From NCBI GenBank assembly GCA_944470555.2, contig OX104130.1, positions 44,735,491 through 44,799,490 on the forward strand: 64,000 bases of DNA. Direction: 5' to 3'. Below are positions 13,101 to 23,800 of this stretch, in pieces (positions within the stretch are counted from its first letter, which is position 1; each line of letters begins with the position of its first letter). A program made the translations under genes and the position numbers. The stretch comes from Heterobilharzia americana (Eukaryota > Platyhelminthes > Trematoda > Strigeidida > Schistosomatidae). The notes under the pieces are model-generated. The model was not told the origin of the DNA. It ran no database searches and worked only from the letters and a program-made list of their open reading frames with translations.

Positions 13101-13425
13101 TCGCGATTGCCTTGCCGTTGGCTGCTTGAAGATTGAAGGATGGGTCGAGATGACGCTCCTTTGTCGTTGCTGGAAGAACGCTAACTTCTGCGCCGGTGTC
13201 GACGAGGTAGCGGACTTTCGTTTTAATGTCGGTGACGTAGAGCAAACGGCTTTTTCCGCCGGCTACGGTTGCCGTGAGCACGTGCCGGCGTGACCGTTTC
13301 CCGAGTTCGGTCCTTCTTAAAACGGCATGGTTTACGACATTTTCTGGCTTCATCCCCGTAAGTGTTATGAAACCAGCACCATTCAGGGTTTTCCACCCTG
13401 TTGGGTTTCGTTTTAGGGCTACCAC
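10150..13425 (-). CDS. pol: pol polyprotein of Gypsy/CsRn1 element
   Basis: Uninterrupted 1091-codon reading frame. In order: aspartic protease with [10 protein letters not shown] (about residue 77); reverse transcriptase (about 220-400) with the catalytic YIDD in [10 protein letters not shown]; RNase H (about 490-610) with the FTDHKPL region; integrase HHCC zinc domain (HKLSHPG...CLACQKC); catalytic core with the DDE triad ([21 protein letters not shown]); then a GPF-type C-terminal module and a Lys/Arg-rich tail. Together these copy the RNA genome into DNA and insert it into the host chromosome. The domain order RT-RNase H-integrase is Gypsy, not Copia. No stop or frameshift is seen, and the start is uncertain because the protein is normally made as a Gag-Pol fusion. 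Confidence 0.95.
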   Translation of the reverse strand: MVALKRNPTGWKTLNGAGFITLTGMKPENVVNHAVLRRTELGKRSRRHVLTATVAGGKSRLLYVTDIKTKVRYLVDTGAEVSVLPATTKERHLDPSFNLQAANGKAIATFGRRYAYLNLGLRKPIHWIFLLADVSMPIIGIDLLNHYDLLVDARRRRLIDNNTKLSIGGTTYVGPSLAIVRTKQSGDASYQAVLEKYPELQQPKHTLPCITSNVMHHVTTTGPPVASKARRLAPDKLQTAKNEFDHMLELGIIRPSNSPWASPLHMVPKKDSNDWRPTGDYRRLNAKTTPDCYPIPHVYDLTATLCGMNIFSKIDLVKAYNQIPMAAEDIAKTAIITPFGLFEFLRMPFGLRNAAQTFQRFMDDVFRGLNFVHVYIDDCLIASPDKETHLKHLDLAFERLKKHGITVNLQKCEIGVESLSFLGHTIDNKGIRPLRDKVAAITNYPEPTTVKHLRTFNGLVSYYRRFIPNCASVMRPLTDLLRGTAKFVSLDNAARLAFSKVKEAISNATMLMHHDPNAPLSIAVDASDSAIGAVLQQLTDNQWQPLAFFSRRLQDAETRYSTFGRELLAMYCSVRHFRHSVEGRDFIIFTDHKPLTFSLSSASDKYSPRESRQLDYISQFTSDIRHISGANNSAADALSRIASINYIEGIDLVELARRQKEDLELHHELSSTTLKLRLCPVGSDKDAILCDVSASQPRPIVPKSCRRNVFNTLHKLSHPGVRATIRLIAQRFCWPGMNKDVKEWAQSCLACQKCKVTRHTKSPLGSFLAPDMRFDHVHIDIVGPLPESNGCTYLFTCVDRFTRWPEAVPIKDITAETVARVFVERWIANFGCPSYVTTDRGRQFECGLFHALTALLGCTRFRTTAYHPQANGMVERFHRQLKASLSATNIPQWTEALPLVLLGIRNALKVDAGCTPAELVYGTTLRLPGEFVSPSTFKHVSDRASYVTRLTNAMRSVRPSPIRPQTTDVFVHPSLQKTSHVFVRHDAVRRPLEPPYDGPFKVIKRHEKFYVIERGGREDTVSIDRLKPAYFEGNPIVSDVSARYIRPTDDSIIEILDDVPGNAQLQQPAAQQKTRSGRTVRFPEYLKSYST

Positions 13426-14100
13426 GCGACTTGCTGCGATGCGCCAAGGTGCGTTTCTGTGAAGTGCTACGTGATCTAGGACTTCGAGATCGTAGCAACC
13501 GTTTCACAGAGTTGCACAACTTGGTCACCTCCGAATCCTGGCGCTCTGTTTTGTCACAGATAGAATATACGTTGGAGACGGGTCTGCTGGATATCTCCAG
13601 TATTTTATCTGCTGAAGCTGCCAGGTCGTCGAGTGGGACTGACTGGAGTGTCACCAACACGGTTTGCACCGGTTGTGGTAGTTTCGAGAGAAATAGTTCT
13701 CGGAAGAAACCATCGTCAAATGTTCGTGCACCGATTACTTCTCGCATGCGTGCGAGGACTTCAGTAGCTGAGTGGCTGCCTAGCTCGATGTTACGAAGCA
13801 ATTCGTCTAGACGTTGGCGATCTGTGAGATCGCTTTTCTTCAAGAGTGCAGCCTTTAGAAGTGCATAAGGGTCACTTACTTCAGGATTAAACATGTTTGC
13901 TGTAACAAACCTGTTTAATTCTCGCGGTAGTGAACGTATGACAGCAAGAAATCGAGATGAGGATCTGAGACACCCTGTTCTCGAAAATCGGCCTCGGCAT
14001 ACAGAAACCATGTTTCTGCATTGTCTGGCCAATATGGCACGAGTTGGATCGTGTTCGAGGTCGGCTTAATACGAATAAGCTTGGGAGTGTGGTCGGACAT
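13223..14100 (-). pseudogene. gag: gag of Gypsy/CsRn1 element, one frame break
   Basis: Structural capsid/nucleocapsid polyprotein of the retrotransposon. The start (from 14100, MSDHTPK) contains a WPDNAETWF motif typical of flatworm Gypsy Gag. It ends early at 13915, while the rest continues in another frame (VIRSLPRELN onward, to 13223). The break lies between about 13925 and 13990. Downstream are capsid-like helices and, near the C-terminus, the zinc knuckle CWFH then 9 residues then CRKPC, that is C-x2-H-x9-C-x3-C, followed by a basic tail. The 3' end overlaps pol by about 200 bases in another frame, which fits ribosomal frameshifting. The upstream break is more likely a mutation than part of the normal design. 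Confidence 0.82.
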
Positions 14101-14226
14101 GAGAAAGTGTAGTAAATGGATATATAAATGTTATCGAAATGAAAACAATAAACAAATATAAAATGGAACAGGCTCACCAATTCAATACTTGCTATTGTCG
14201 GGATATGTGATCACGTCGGGATATTT

Positions 14227-14245
14227 GATCACGTCGGGCTCACCA
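14227..14245 (-). promoter_or_regulatory. Primer-binding site, tRNA-Trp type
   Basis: One base after the 5' LTR the minus strand reads TGGTGAGCCCGACGTGAT. The 3' end of metazoan tRNA-Trp (recalled) predicts TGGTGACCCCGACGTGAT, one mismatch in 18. tRNA-Trp priming is a known trait of CsRn1-type elements. Confidence 0.75.
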
Positions 14246-14246
14246 A

Positions 14247-14589
14247 TTTAGGATTTGTCCTGGTGCGAACTTGACAGACGCAAAGACCAATCACTAATTA
14301 TTCGAACTTGTTATATACCCACGAATACGAGACCAAGGAAGAACACGATAGCGTAGTCGGATGGAATAGTATATTTGGATGGTTATGCCAAAATACCGAT
14401 GCGTTCCAACTAACTGGCTAGAGAGTCGAATACGAGCAATGCAACGTAACACGACAGCGTGCCAAATGGCGAGGATGCTTGACCGGATGCCTTCAGCTTA
14501 GCGAGTCCAGTTAAACTATCAAGGTCAGCATCAATGTCGAAGTCGTCAAACCCTAGGCTATTGATTTTGGGGAAGTGTATGACGCTACA
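14247..14589 (-). repeat. 5' LTR of Gypsy/CsRn1 element
   Basis: A 343-base terminal repeat, the upstream one relative to the element's minus-strand genes. On the minus strand it begins TGTAGCG and ends CCTAAA, so the usual closing CA is lacking. Its ends are fixed by where the two copies stop matching and by the flanking AGTC. Confidence 0.93.
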
Positions 14590-14827
14590 AGTCCACAGTT
14601 TATATATATAAATTCATGCCATCACATAGCGAAGAAAACATGCAGAAAATGTTATTACTGTACTCTGATTTTGTCAGACCAAATCATATCATATAAGCAG
14701 CGTTATGAAAACCCAGCGAAGTTTGAAGTTTGTAGAAATACATTACGCGCGCTGTTTAACTGCTCCCAAGTAATTACGGTCACAGCTCTTTGTTGTGTTA
14801 ATCTGCGGTTTCACACTGTCGTAACAA
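14590..14827 (+). promoter_or_regulatory. Kinesin 5' flank between LTR element and start codon
   Basis: These 238 bases must hold the 5' UTR, a trans-splice acceptor or the promoter of the kinesin gene, unless transcription starts beyond the Gypsy element. No convincing TATA box or other named site is visible. Confidence 0.4.
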
Positions 14828-14898
14828 ATGGACAATCAAAGATCGTCGATAGAGTCGCCTGTAGACCCTGATTCTACGTCTGTGAGGGTCGCAGTGAG
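14828..14898 (+). CDS. KIF21: Kinesin exon 1 (start codon, residues 1-23)
   Basis: Starts at ATG 14828, just after an in-frame TAA at 14822. It ends in SVRVAVR-type kinesin beta-strand 1 sequence, split in the last arginine codon (phase 2) at GTAAGA 14899. The first 18 residues are Ser/Pro/Asp-rich, as is usual for the variable N-terminus. Confidence 0.85.
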
Positions 14899-17800
14899 GT
14901 AAGAACCTATCAGCTCATCCTAAAATTCTAGAATCCGACCTCAAAGTACGAAAGAAAAAGCTGGAATGAACCACATATGCACAACGGTTACTCCAAATGA
15001 GCCACAGATTGTTATTGGAAAGGATGCCAACTTCACCTATGACCATGTTTTCAATATGAATACTTCTCAAGACTACATTTTTCAAACTTTAGCCAAACCT
15101 TTGATTGATGGGTTTGTCACTCTTTTACAGCTTATCTTTTAGTTGCATGGATGGTATAACGCCACAATAATTGCCTACGGTCAGGTATGTTTTTTTTAAT
15201 GTATTACTGTGTAGACGGGCTCCGGAAAAACGTATACCATGGGCACGGGTTTCGATATTGGCTGCGACCATACAGATGCTGGGATTGTCCCGCGTGCTGT
15301 CCAATACTTATTTGCCAGTGTAGCTAGACGTCGAGCCGAGGCGGCTGCGAGGAAACAACCAGTTCCTGAGTTCAAGGTTGTTGCACAGTTTTTAGAGGTA
15401 GGTCAGTTTCTGTACTCGTAATAGAGAAATTATGTTCTGAACTGGCTAACTTTAGTTCGCTCTAAGCATAGATTTTCCAGGCAGAAATGTACTTTTCTTC
15501 TTTTGGTCATACAACACAATTATGGGCAAATATCCCATCAGTCGTCTTTATTTATCTGATTTATAGAGATTTAGTGCACGAGCCTCTCCCAAAATCAGTC
15601 AAGCTCCGTTCGTAAACAGGTTTAGATATTCATAAGAACAAATAACCCTCTTAGACGTATGCTCCAAATTGGTTGCTTTTTCTCCTCCAGTACTGGACCT
15701 TAGATTTATGTGCTTAGTGGTCAAAAAATGTTCGAGGACTTATTTCCGTGGTCTTTGATGATTCAACGCTGATCGTCATGCTAGCGGTCACTTACCTCCA
15801 ACTCGTTAACCTTTCTTTCAGTCCTATTAAAGTGGTTCTTCGTATCCATAGTTCCAATGCATTTAAGGTGTAGTAGGTCGTCACTAACTAATAATGCAAT
15901 GTTTGTCAAATAATTTCCCCTGTGTGGTACTATCAACTACCCTCCATGAGTTTGTGATTCCCCTTGGCTAAGTAAATTTTGTTAGGTGCACTGGAACTCA
16001 AGTTTGGCTAATAATCGGTGACCCTAACCATTAGACTGCAGGGTATTAGTTAAAGCCCGCTTTCTGCATGGCAGGCTAACTATTGTCTCTGGAAAGTTTA
16101 ACTTAAAACCCTGGCATACATGCTGACAATCTTTTGGTTTGTCTGCCACACCTAAGTGCATGTGATTGTGTGTCGTATACAGCTGGTAGTTTTGTTAGAT
16201 GACCAACTGAATTAATTTCGTTCAATAAAGTATATTCAATTTGATCGTGTCTTAAAGTTGATATTGGTCTAAATGGCTATCAAACGATTGAACCGGTCAC
16301 TGCAAACACAAACAGGACGAATTTAGGGAGAGAAGCAAGTAAATAAACTTGAGTAAGACATTTAAGAACTGTAGAAGACAACGAATGTATTTGCGTCATA
16401 AAGGCAATCCTTGATCCGTACTACAGGGTTTGAGTTCCTGGGGTATCGAAAACCCAAGGCAAGGGATTTTCAGTTCCCCCTCCCCCACTTGTCAGACTGA
16501 CGTCACGAATTATACGAAGTGTACGTTCAGCATTTACATCACTAGCTTAACTTCTGAAAGTGTTCAAGGCCGGTTGAATTGTACACATTAAACCTTGATT
16601 TATTTCACTAGCCTTTGTCTTCGAATTTTTTCTCCTACAAGCCTACTTTGATAGTAGTCTTTCCTATCCACTTGTTCTGTGCATGCCACTTTGAAATGTG
16701 ACAACTTAGACCAACGCATTTCCTTGAGAGATTCTGCTTTAATTTTATCTGTTTCTGTCCAACAATGGACTCCTTGAAATGTGGGTGATTTCGAATACGC
16801 ATCCTTGTTCGTAGAAATGTCGAGAAAGCCACATGTAAGAAAGCAGCAGATTTTAACATCTTTAAACTAGTTTCCAAACTGCTTAGACGCCTAACTTTCT
16901 GGCTTGAGAGGCTGATTTTCAAGGCGTGAGTCTCGGTTTGAGCCTCGTTCCGTTTCGGCACATGCGTCTGGGTTGTATGCTGTTGCACAAGCGCGAGGTG
17001 TATAAACGTGTGCTAGATTGAGTTGCAACAAATTGTTTTTTTTAAATTTCAAGACCACTTTGCAATTCGACATAAGCCTCAAACGTGATTTATCAAAGTT
17101 TAATTTTCAGTGTGCGACTGGCTGTTGGAGCATGCGTGATAGACAATTTTTAAATAAACTTATACGTCAACTCAGATTGCGTCCTTCAGAATAATTGTGT
17201 CTTATGTGATTTTGCCGCCTTCGATTAGTTGTAGATAAGCAGTGCTTTGACAGCTCAGAACAAATGCTGACCATTGTTAGGGATGTTATTCGCTTCCCGT
17301 GCCCTTCCGTTTGACTGGACTCTGTCCCGTAGTCCTGGTTCTGTAACTAATACACTTCACCGCTATCCTGAACCAAGTTCAAGGGTCCACCTAGGAGAAC
17401 AGAGATACAAAGAAAACTCTGCACACTAAGACTCCATAAGTTAACTTACTTAGACAGATGGAGTGAACGTAGAACCTTGCACACAAGTCCATAGGTTCAA
17501 GTTGCCACACTTCACAGTAGCATACAAACAACCTATGGATAGAATAAGAGTGATATCATAGTCGACAAAGTCGTGTGAAAGAATAAACAATTTGAAGATA
17601 AACGTTGGCGCGAATATTCAAGCTCTAAACAAGACGTCAGAGAGTGAATACATCCGCGCCATTGTGACTGATTTTCAGCCATGTCACCAAGAGTTATCAA
17701 CCACTGATTCACTTCGTTTTAAGGATCACAGTCAAGTAGTTGCCATCTCCCAACACGGCTCAGACCAACAGTAAGTGACTTCATTGACTGGTGCCAAGTC

Positions 17801-20800
17801 TTAGTCTAGTCACTCTGAACCCTCTTCCAACCTAAACTAACTTCCTCCCAGCATGGCATGTCAAGGAAATGGTGACTTGGCATGCGCAGTACGTCTTGGA
17901 GCCGTCTCAGTCGACTAAGGTTCGCAACGTCATCAGTCGACTTACCTGTCTTGCTTAGTACCCTTCGCTTGACTTCAACATTCTTCACACGATGATTCCA
18001 CCAAACGCTAGCAATGTTACAAAGACACCTGTGATCAAAACCCTGTAACCTCTTCATATCTCCTACTTTTATTGGCCATGTCTTGCAGCCGTATAACAGG
18101 ACAGAACAGACTACAGTGCAGTATACTCATCCTTTGGCTGATAGTCGGATATCTCCCCAGTCGGGGCCAGAGATGAAGCAAGTTGGTAAGAGCTAAATGG
18201 ACCTTCTGAATCCGAGCTGAGATTTCGTCAGCAACCAGCCTGTTTGGGTTGATACAAATCTTCAAGTAAGTGAAGTGATCGGAATTTTCTTCCAATCCAC
18301 TCCTTATCATTAAGCTAGGAATAGTTGCAGACCAGTCCTGGACCGTCATCTAACATTTGACGGGTGCCAGTAAAACGCATGCCAGCTACACTCTGACTTC
18401 TACTCAACGCGTTCACAAAAGCCTGCATTTTGTTATCATCTTCATGTAGCAGGACAATATCGTTTGCGTAATCCAAATCAACCAGTTGGCCTCCAGGGAG
18501 TAGATTAATCCCTGTGAAGTCAAACGTACCTAAGGCTATGTCCATATGTATGTCTGTAACAAAGTTCACTTGGAACTGAGTGGATATTTCTGACTCACTC
18601 CACTAGTTGTCGTCAATTTTGATGACAACTCTCCAAATGCAGGTACGCGACTGCATGAGTTCGAGTGGAGAGTTCTGATTAAGCATTATGTACCTGCTCG
18701 GTACTCACTTCACGGTCAGACACTGCCATGACACCTCACGGTCTACAGTCAAAAGCCGCCTTCAGGTGAAGAAATGTGGCAAGTGTTGGCCGCTGGCCGG
18801 TGTGTATACCTGTCTCCCAGAACCTGTTCGAGAGTGAAAATATGATTGATACACCTCCATCCTGGTCTCCAGTTAGCTGTTCTCGAGCTCCAGTTTGGCG
18901 TGAGATAATTATGCATCCTAGGATCTTGGAAACAATATTATACTGATTCCCCTATGGTTGTCACAGGAAAACTTCTCTCACTTCTTACACACTGGGGTGA
19001 TCAGTGGAGGGGGGCAGTCTGACGGCATTACCTCTGTTTTCCATACACTACCTAGTACCTCCGTAACTGTAATTGGCAATTTTCTACCTCCATCTTTGAA
19101 AACTTCGGGCGGTAAAATACCAGCTCCTATTTCTTTGCATCGTTTCACGTAAAGAAATACCTCAACTTCGAAGGAAGCTGGAGAACCGTTACCTAATTCC
19201 CATTCAGGCTAAGATTGGGTGTTGGGCAACTGAATCGTTGCTGGAGGGTTGGGGTGGGTGGCAGTTGAACTGTGCTTCATTGTTCTGCCTGACATTCAAG
19301 CCGTTTGTCCAGAAAGATTATTGGGTTATCATCCTTTTCGGTGATATTTCACTAACCATCGTGTTCTTGCTGGTATCCTTAATAAGCCTAAATAGTTACG
19401 CAATGTTACCTAACGTTGCTGCCTTCTGCATGTCTCTTGCTTTCACCACCTACCACTGCTCGCGGTCATTGGAAAGACTCTTGATCAATATCAATTTACG
19501 TTCAAGTTGCTTTCTCTTTTCTTCGTGGTCAGAACCAGCTGGAATCAGTCTTCTCGCATCAGTCAGTTTGGTTGGTGTCTGTTAATCTTCAGGTGCAGGT
19601 TACCAACTGTCTACCGCTGTTTCTGCAGCAGACATAATATCATCCAAAGTTTCTTCAGGATGAGCATTGCTGTCATGTTCAGACAAACGGTTAGCTAACT
19701 TTTTCCCAAATATGTATTTGTTCTCGTCTTCTAATCAGCCTTACTGTAACCTGTTTCCTACGGCCACTTAGACGCAGACATATACGAGCCCGTACTTGCG
19801 CGTGATCGGATTCCAAACTGGTACTCCGGAAAGACCGGCAATCCTCCACCGATCCTCCCCAACGATGGCTTATAACAATGTGATCTATATATATATATCC
19901 GTCGTTAGTTTGATGTTGGACACCATGCGAGACAGTGTCTCTCCTTATGTTTAAATCTAGTACTGGTCAGAAACAAGTGATTATCAGAACAGAATTGCAG
20001 CAGACGATCACGGTTGTCGGTTCGTTAACATGGAATTTCGCAAATACCCCCAAAATGCTTTTACGACTGACTCAGCCTCCCTGCTTGAGCGTTAAAGTCA
20101 CCTGCCATTATGCATACATCTGAACGTTTTGCTTCTTTGGCAAAATTGGCAGCTTCTCATAACATTCATCCTTTGCATCATCCGAACTGCAGTTGGTGAG
20201 TGTGTAGTCGGAGATTGCCAATAGGCATTGGTTGGTGTCACGATCCTTCTTAGTTCTTACAGACCCATTCAGTCGAACAGCACATAAACAGCTGTTGAGT
20301 GGTATCCAGCCGAGAACCATGCTTTCTAACCTACATCTCAATGCTGTGCCTACACCACCGAGTCCATGAAAGCTAGCAACTGGTTTTCCGGATACTCGTA
20401 AGGTAAATTTTGAAGATTCACTGCACCGGTCAGATGAGGTCAATTGAATAACCATACTTAGGTCCTGTATATGTCTCAGAGACAGCATACATTCTTGGCT
20501 CGAGATTCCGTAGTTCTAAGGAGCTATGCTTGCTCTCCAATTTGGCATAGAGTCCGGACGTTGAAAGCCCCTAAATAAAATCGATGGTGGCGTCTTTGGA
20601 AACTAGAAATGAGGTTTCGATGGCTTTAATCGTTGGCTATGTTCGCAGAACGATAGGTTGAGGGGGGCGTAAGGGACATCTGCTTAAGGTCTGTCACACA
20701 TGGCCTTTTTGCAAGTTTAAGACTGTGGCTTTTCGCTTTTGAATCCGATAATGAATCCCTGTTGCAGGCATCGGTATGCTGCGAGGGGATGGGAGTGTGC

Positions 20801-23800
20801 TGTTTCCGAGGCCGACTTTTTCTGACGCTCCCTTCCCGCAAAGAAGGCAGCGTCTACGTGGCACTTCTGATCATCCAAGAGGAACACCTTACCGCTTTCC
20901 AGCTAACAAATGTATAACGTCGCTCCCAGAACCCCATCATAGTGTAGCAGTTAATAGTATAAGGATAACTGTTTTTTGTCTAACCAATATCCAGTAGATA
21001 TTTCGGTTATGGCAGGACCTCAACGGAACAAACATTCCACCAGCATGGCTTATTGGGTCATTGTGATATACAAGCCCCACCGCCACGTCAAGTTAGCAGC
21101 TGTCGATCGGGGCTTAAACATCTTATGCTTGACCCTTTTTAAGGATATATTGGGACTGTGACCAGGAAGCTCAGATTGTTGTGGAAGTTACAGAAAACTG
21201 AGTGTTGCATCACTTTGAAACAAAGCCATCCTTTTACCCATGTTTGCAAAGGTTGTACGTAATGCATGTGACAGTCATCGGGATATCAGTCTGCTATCAG
21301 TTTCATCTCAAATATTCGCTGCTGTCATCCATCTACAGCTTCTCGGAAATTTTAAAGTACTGATTCTCTAGAAGTACGCTCACCATTCTCACCATGGATG
21401 CACTCATCAAGTGTTCACACTACCCGAATTTTTAGCACGGTCACGCTTAATAGAGATCAACAGTCATGTTTCTGTATCTTACAGCTGCCTGTGGTTTGAT
21501 TGGTCTGCTGTCTGCAATTGTCTAATAGGACGTGTTTTTCACAATCTCACTATTATTGTGATGGTTTCATAGAAATATTCTGTTATATTAATGCTAAACA
21601 AGCACCGTTATCTCTTCTTCAAGCTTGTTAGTAGTTTATGACTTTTAGATTTATCGATTCCTCCGTAACTTCTTTATTAGTGTCATTCTAGTGACATCTC
21701 GAAAAGAAATGCCTTTTGGTGTGAATCTATTGTCAGACGAATAGCTTCTCACCCTCAAGTGTACAAGAGGCTTCATCTAAGTGTGCGACTAAATACTAGC
21801 ACTTAATTAGTGGGTGGTGAGTTTCCGTTATGATGTGCTCTGCAATATGGAAGTGCTAAGTAATTTGAGATTCAATTTGGAGGTTTTTCGTTATTGTTTA
21901 CTCAAATGCTCGTGGGCCTGTTAGAGCGTGTTGTAAGTTGTCAGGTGTACGTTGGGTGGTGTTCGTCAGGGATGTCCATTCTCTTAATTCTGGTTCAATT
22001 TTATCATAGGGAAACTTACGGAGGTCTTCCTCTCGTTATGTGACTTCACAGAGGTTGATCTTGTCACAGGTGAATCCTTGGTAGATCTAGGTTACGGAGA
22101 TAACAATACTGTTAGGCGAAGATGTTGACAAGAAACGGAATCTTCTGAAAACCGTACGTGGCAGTTTGAGAATGCTTGCGATGCATTCCTCGCCACCCAT
22201 ATGCTAATTGCCGATACTAGGCTGGTCTTCAATGATGCTTTGTCTAACGGTAGAGAGTGAAATGGTTGGACGTGGTGACCACTTCACTTACCTAGGAATT
22301 CAAATCAACCCTGGGTCAGTAATCTACGAAATCTCTGCGCGTATACAAAAGGCTCGGTTGGCTTTCACCAACATACGCCATATATGGTACCCCTGAGGTA
22401 TCTGATTGTCTATTACAGGTCAAGTGTATTGTGCTACAGTTCATTCTGTTCTACAATCGCACGTCTCAGAAATAAGTGTATAAGCATGAAGGAATGCACA
22501 TCAGAGCCGTCAGATATCATCAAGCCTGCAAACCAGTAACGATCATGCTGGATCTCTTGTTTCTCCTATTATTGAGAAGTGAGATGAGAGCAATTATTAA
22601 TGTGGATGCAGTTCTGAGACTTTTTCTTTATAATCCGAATACGTTTTGTCTCTGTTTTTCTTTCATTCCCTGTATTTCGTATTTGTTCCTAATGTCGTAT
22701 TACGTTATGTGGCTATTTTCTTGGTTTCCAAGTGTTTTTCATTATCACACTGTTTTGAGTTCTGCTTTATTGTACTTGTGATCGCTGTTTATATCATCGA
22801 ATAATATTGAATGCAAGTCTTACCGCATTATATACCTCTCTCATTCGTTTTCCGTCCAATGAAATTCTTCTTTGCAGCTTTACAATGAAGAGTTGGTTGA
22901 CCTACTGGATTCTGAAAAGGTGAGCTCGTTTCGTAGTAAACCACAAGTTCATCTGTATTGAAACAGCAGGCTAGGCACATGGTTGATACCCCTACGATGA
23001 CTAGTATTGTTAGGTTTTTGGTTGTTAAAGGTTTATTATATTGTAGTCTACTTGGCGACTAGCAGTGGAATCCAGGACGCACTTTTTGTCCTATCTGGGA
23101 CTCGTCAGCTGAGCGTATCTGCACCCTAGTAGAGGATGTTCCCACTGAGACTCGAACCCAATATTCATCTCCTTAAGAGCCAAAGCGTTATCCACTAGGT
23201 TTGTTTTCAAATGCCAACTGCATCAAACTTGAGTCTTATTTTCCCCTTTTGGGCGAAATATACTATTCTGTATAATTTGCTTGTAAAGTTGCGTGTTATC
23301 TTGGAAAGCTACATCTCACTCTTGGCACTGTGTATACCACGAGCTTCAGTGGACGTTCTCAGATGCTCTATGTGTCTTTAAAGTAGCTCCTTGATCAAAT
23401 TCCTGGCTGCTAAAACTATCTAGCTTTGCAAGAATCATGTTCATGGTTTGTGTTAACTACCAGAACAAGAAGATGTAGCCTCAGTGTACCGTCAGTCCTA
23501 AAATTGGTTACTGATCGGGAAGTTTTTAAAGTACTTGAAACAATTTGGCATTGAAATTAATTTTAATTTCGTAGTTCAGAATCTATTTTAAAACAGAAGC
23601 AATGATATGAGTAGATATTCTTGCCTATTTGACATCCATATGACAGTGTTGCTGATTTTATGACCTTACTTTTAACTCGTTTAGTTTGCGCTGTTGAACT
23701 GCTTAGTACGATGTATGAAATATGAGACATGATTAAAAGTGTCCAAGCGGAATAAGTGAAATGTTTCATATTATTTTCCAAACAATAGTTTTGAATCTAC

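Larger units (their letters stand above)
9339..14589 (-). mobile_element. Complete Ty3/Gypsy LTR retrotransposon, CsRn1 clade
   Basis: A 5,251-base element on the minus strand, bounded by two 343-base LTRs that I read as identical and by the 4-base target duplication AGTC (9335-9338 and 14590-14593). Order on the minus strand: 5' LTR, primer site, gag with a CHCC box, pol (protease, reverse transcriptase, RNase H, integrase), polypurine tract, 3' LTR. The CHCC Gag box (C-x2-H-x9-C-x3-C) and tRNA-Trp-type primer site are the marks of the CsRn1 clade known from Clonorchis; schistosome Boudicca is also placed there. Identical LTRs mean a very recent insertion. Gag carries a frame break, so this copy may need helper proteins. 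Confidence 0.95.
15398..22877 (+). other. Kinesin intron 4 (7.5 kb)
   Basis: Holds two LINE copies (17466-20850 minus, 21190-22470 plus). Nothing is recognised in 15398-17465, apart from stray LINE-free AT-rich sequence, or in 22471-22877. Confidence 0.8.

Noticed and set aside
13401..13868. 155-codon plus-strand frame
   Set aside because: Antisense of the Gypsy gag region; no motif of its own.
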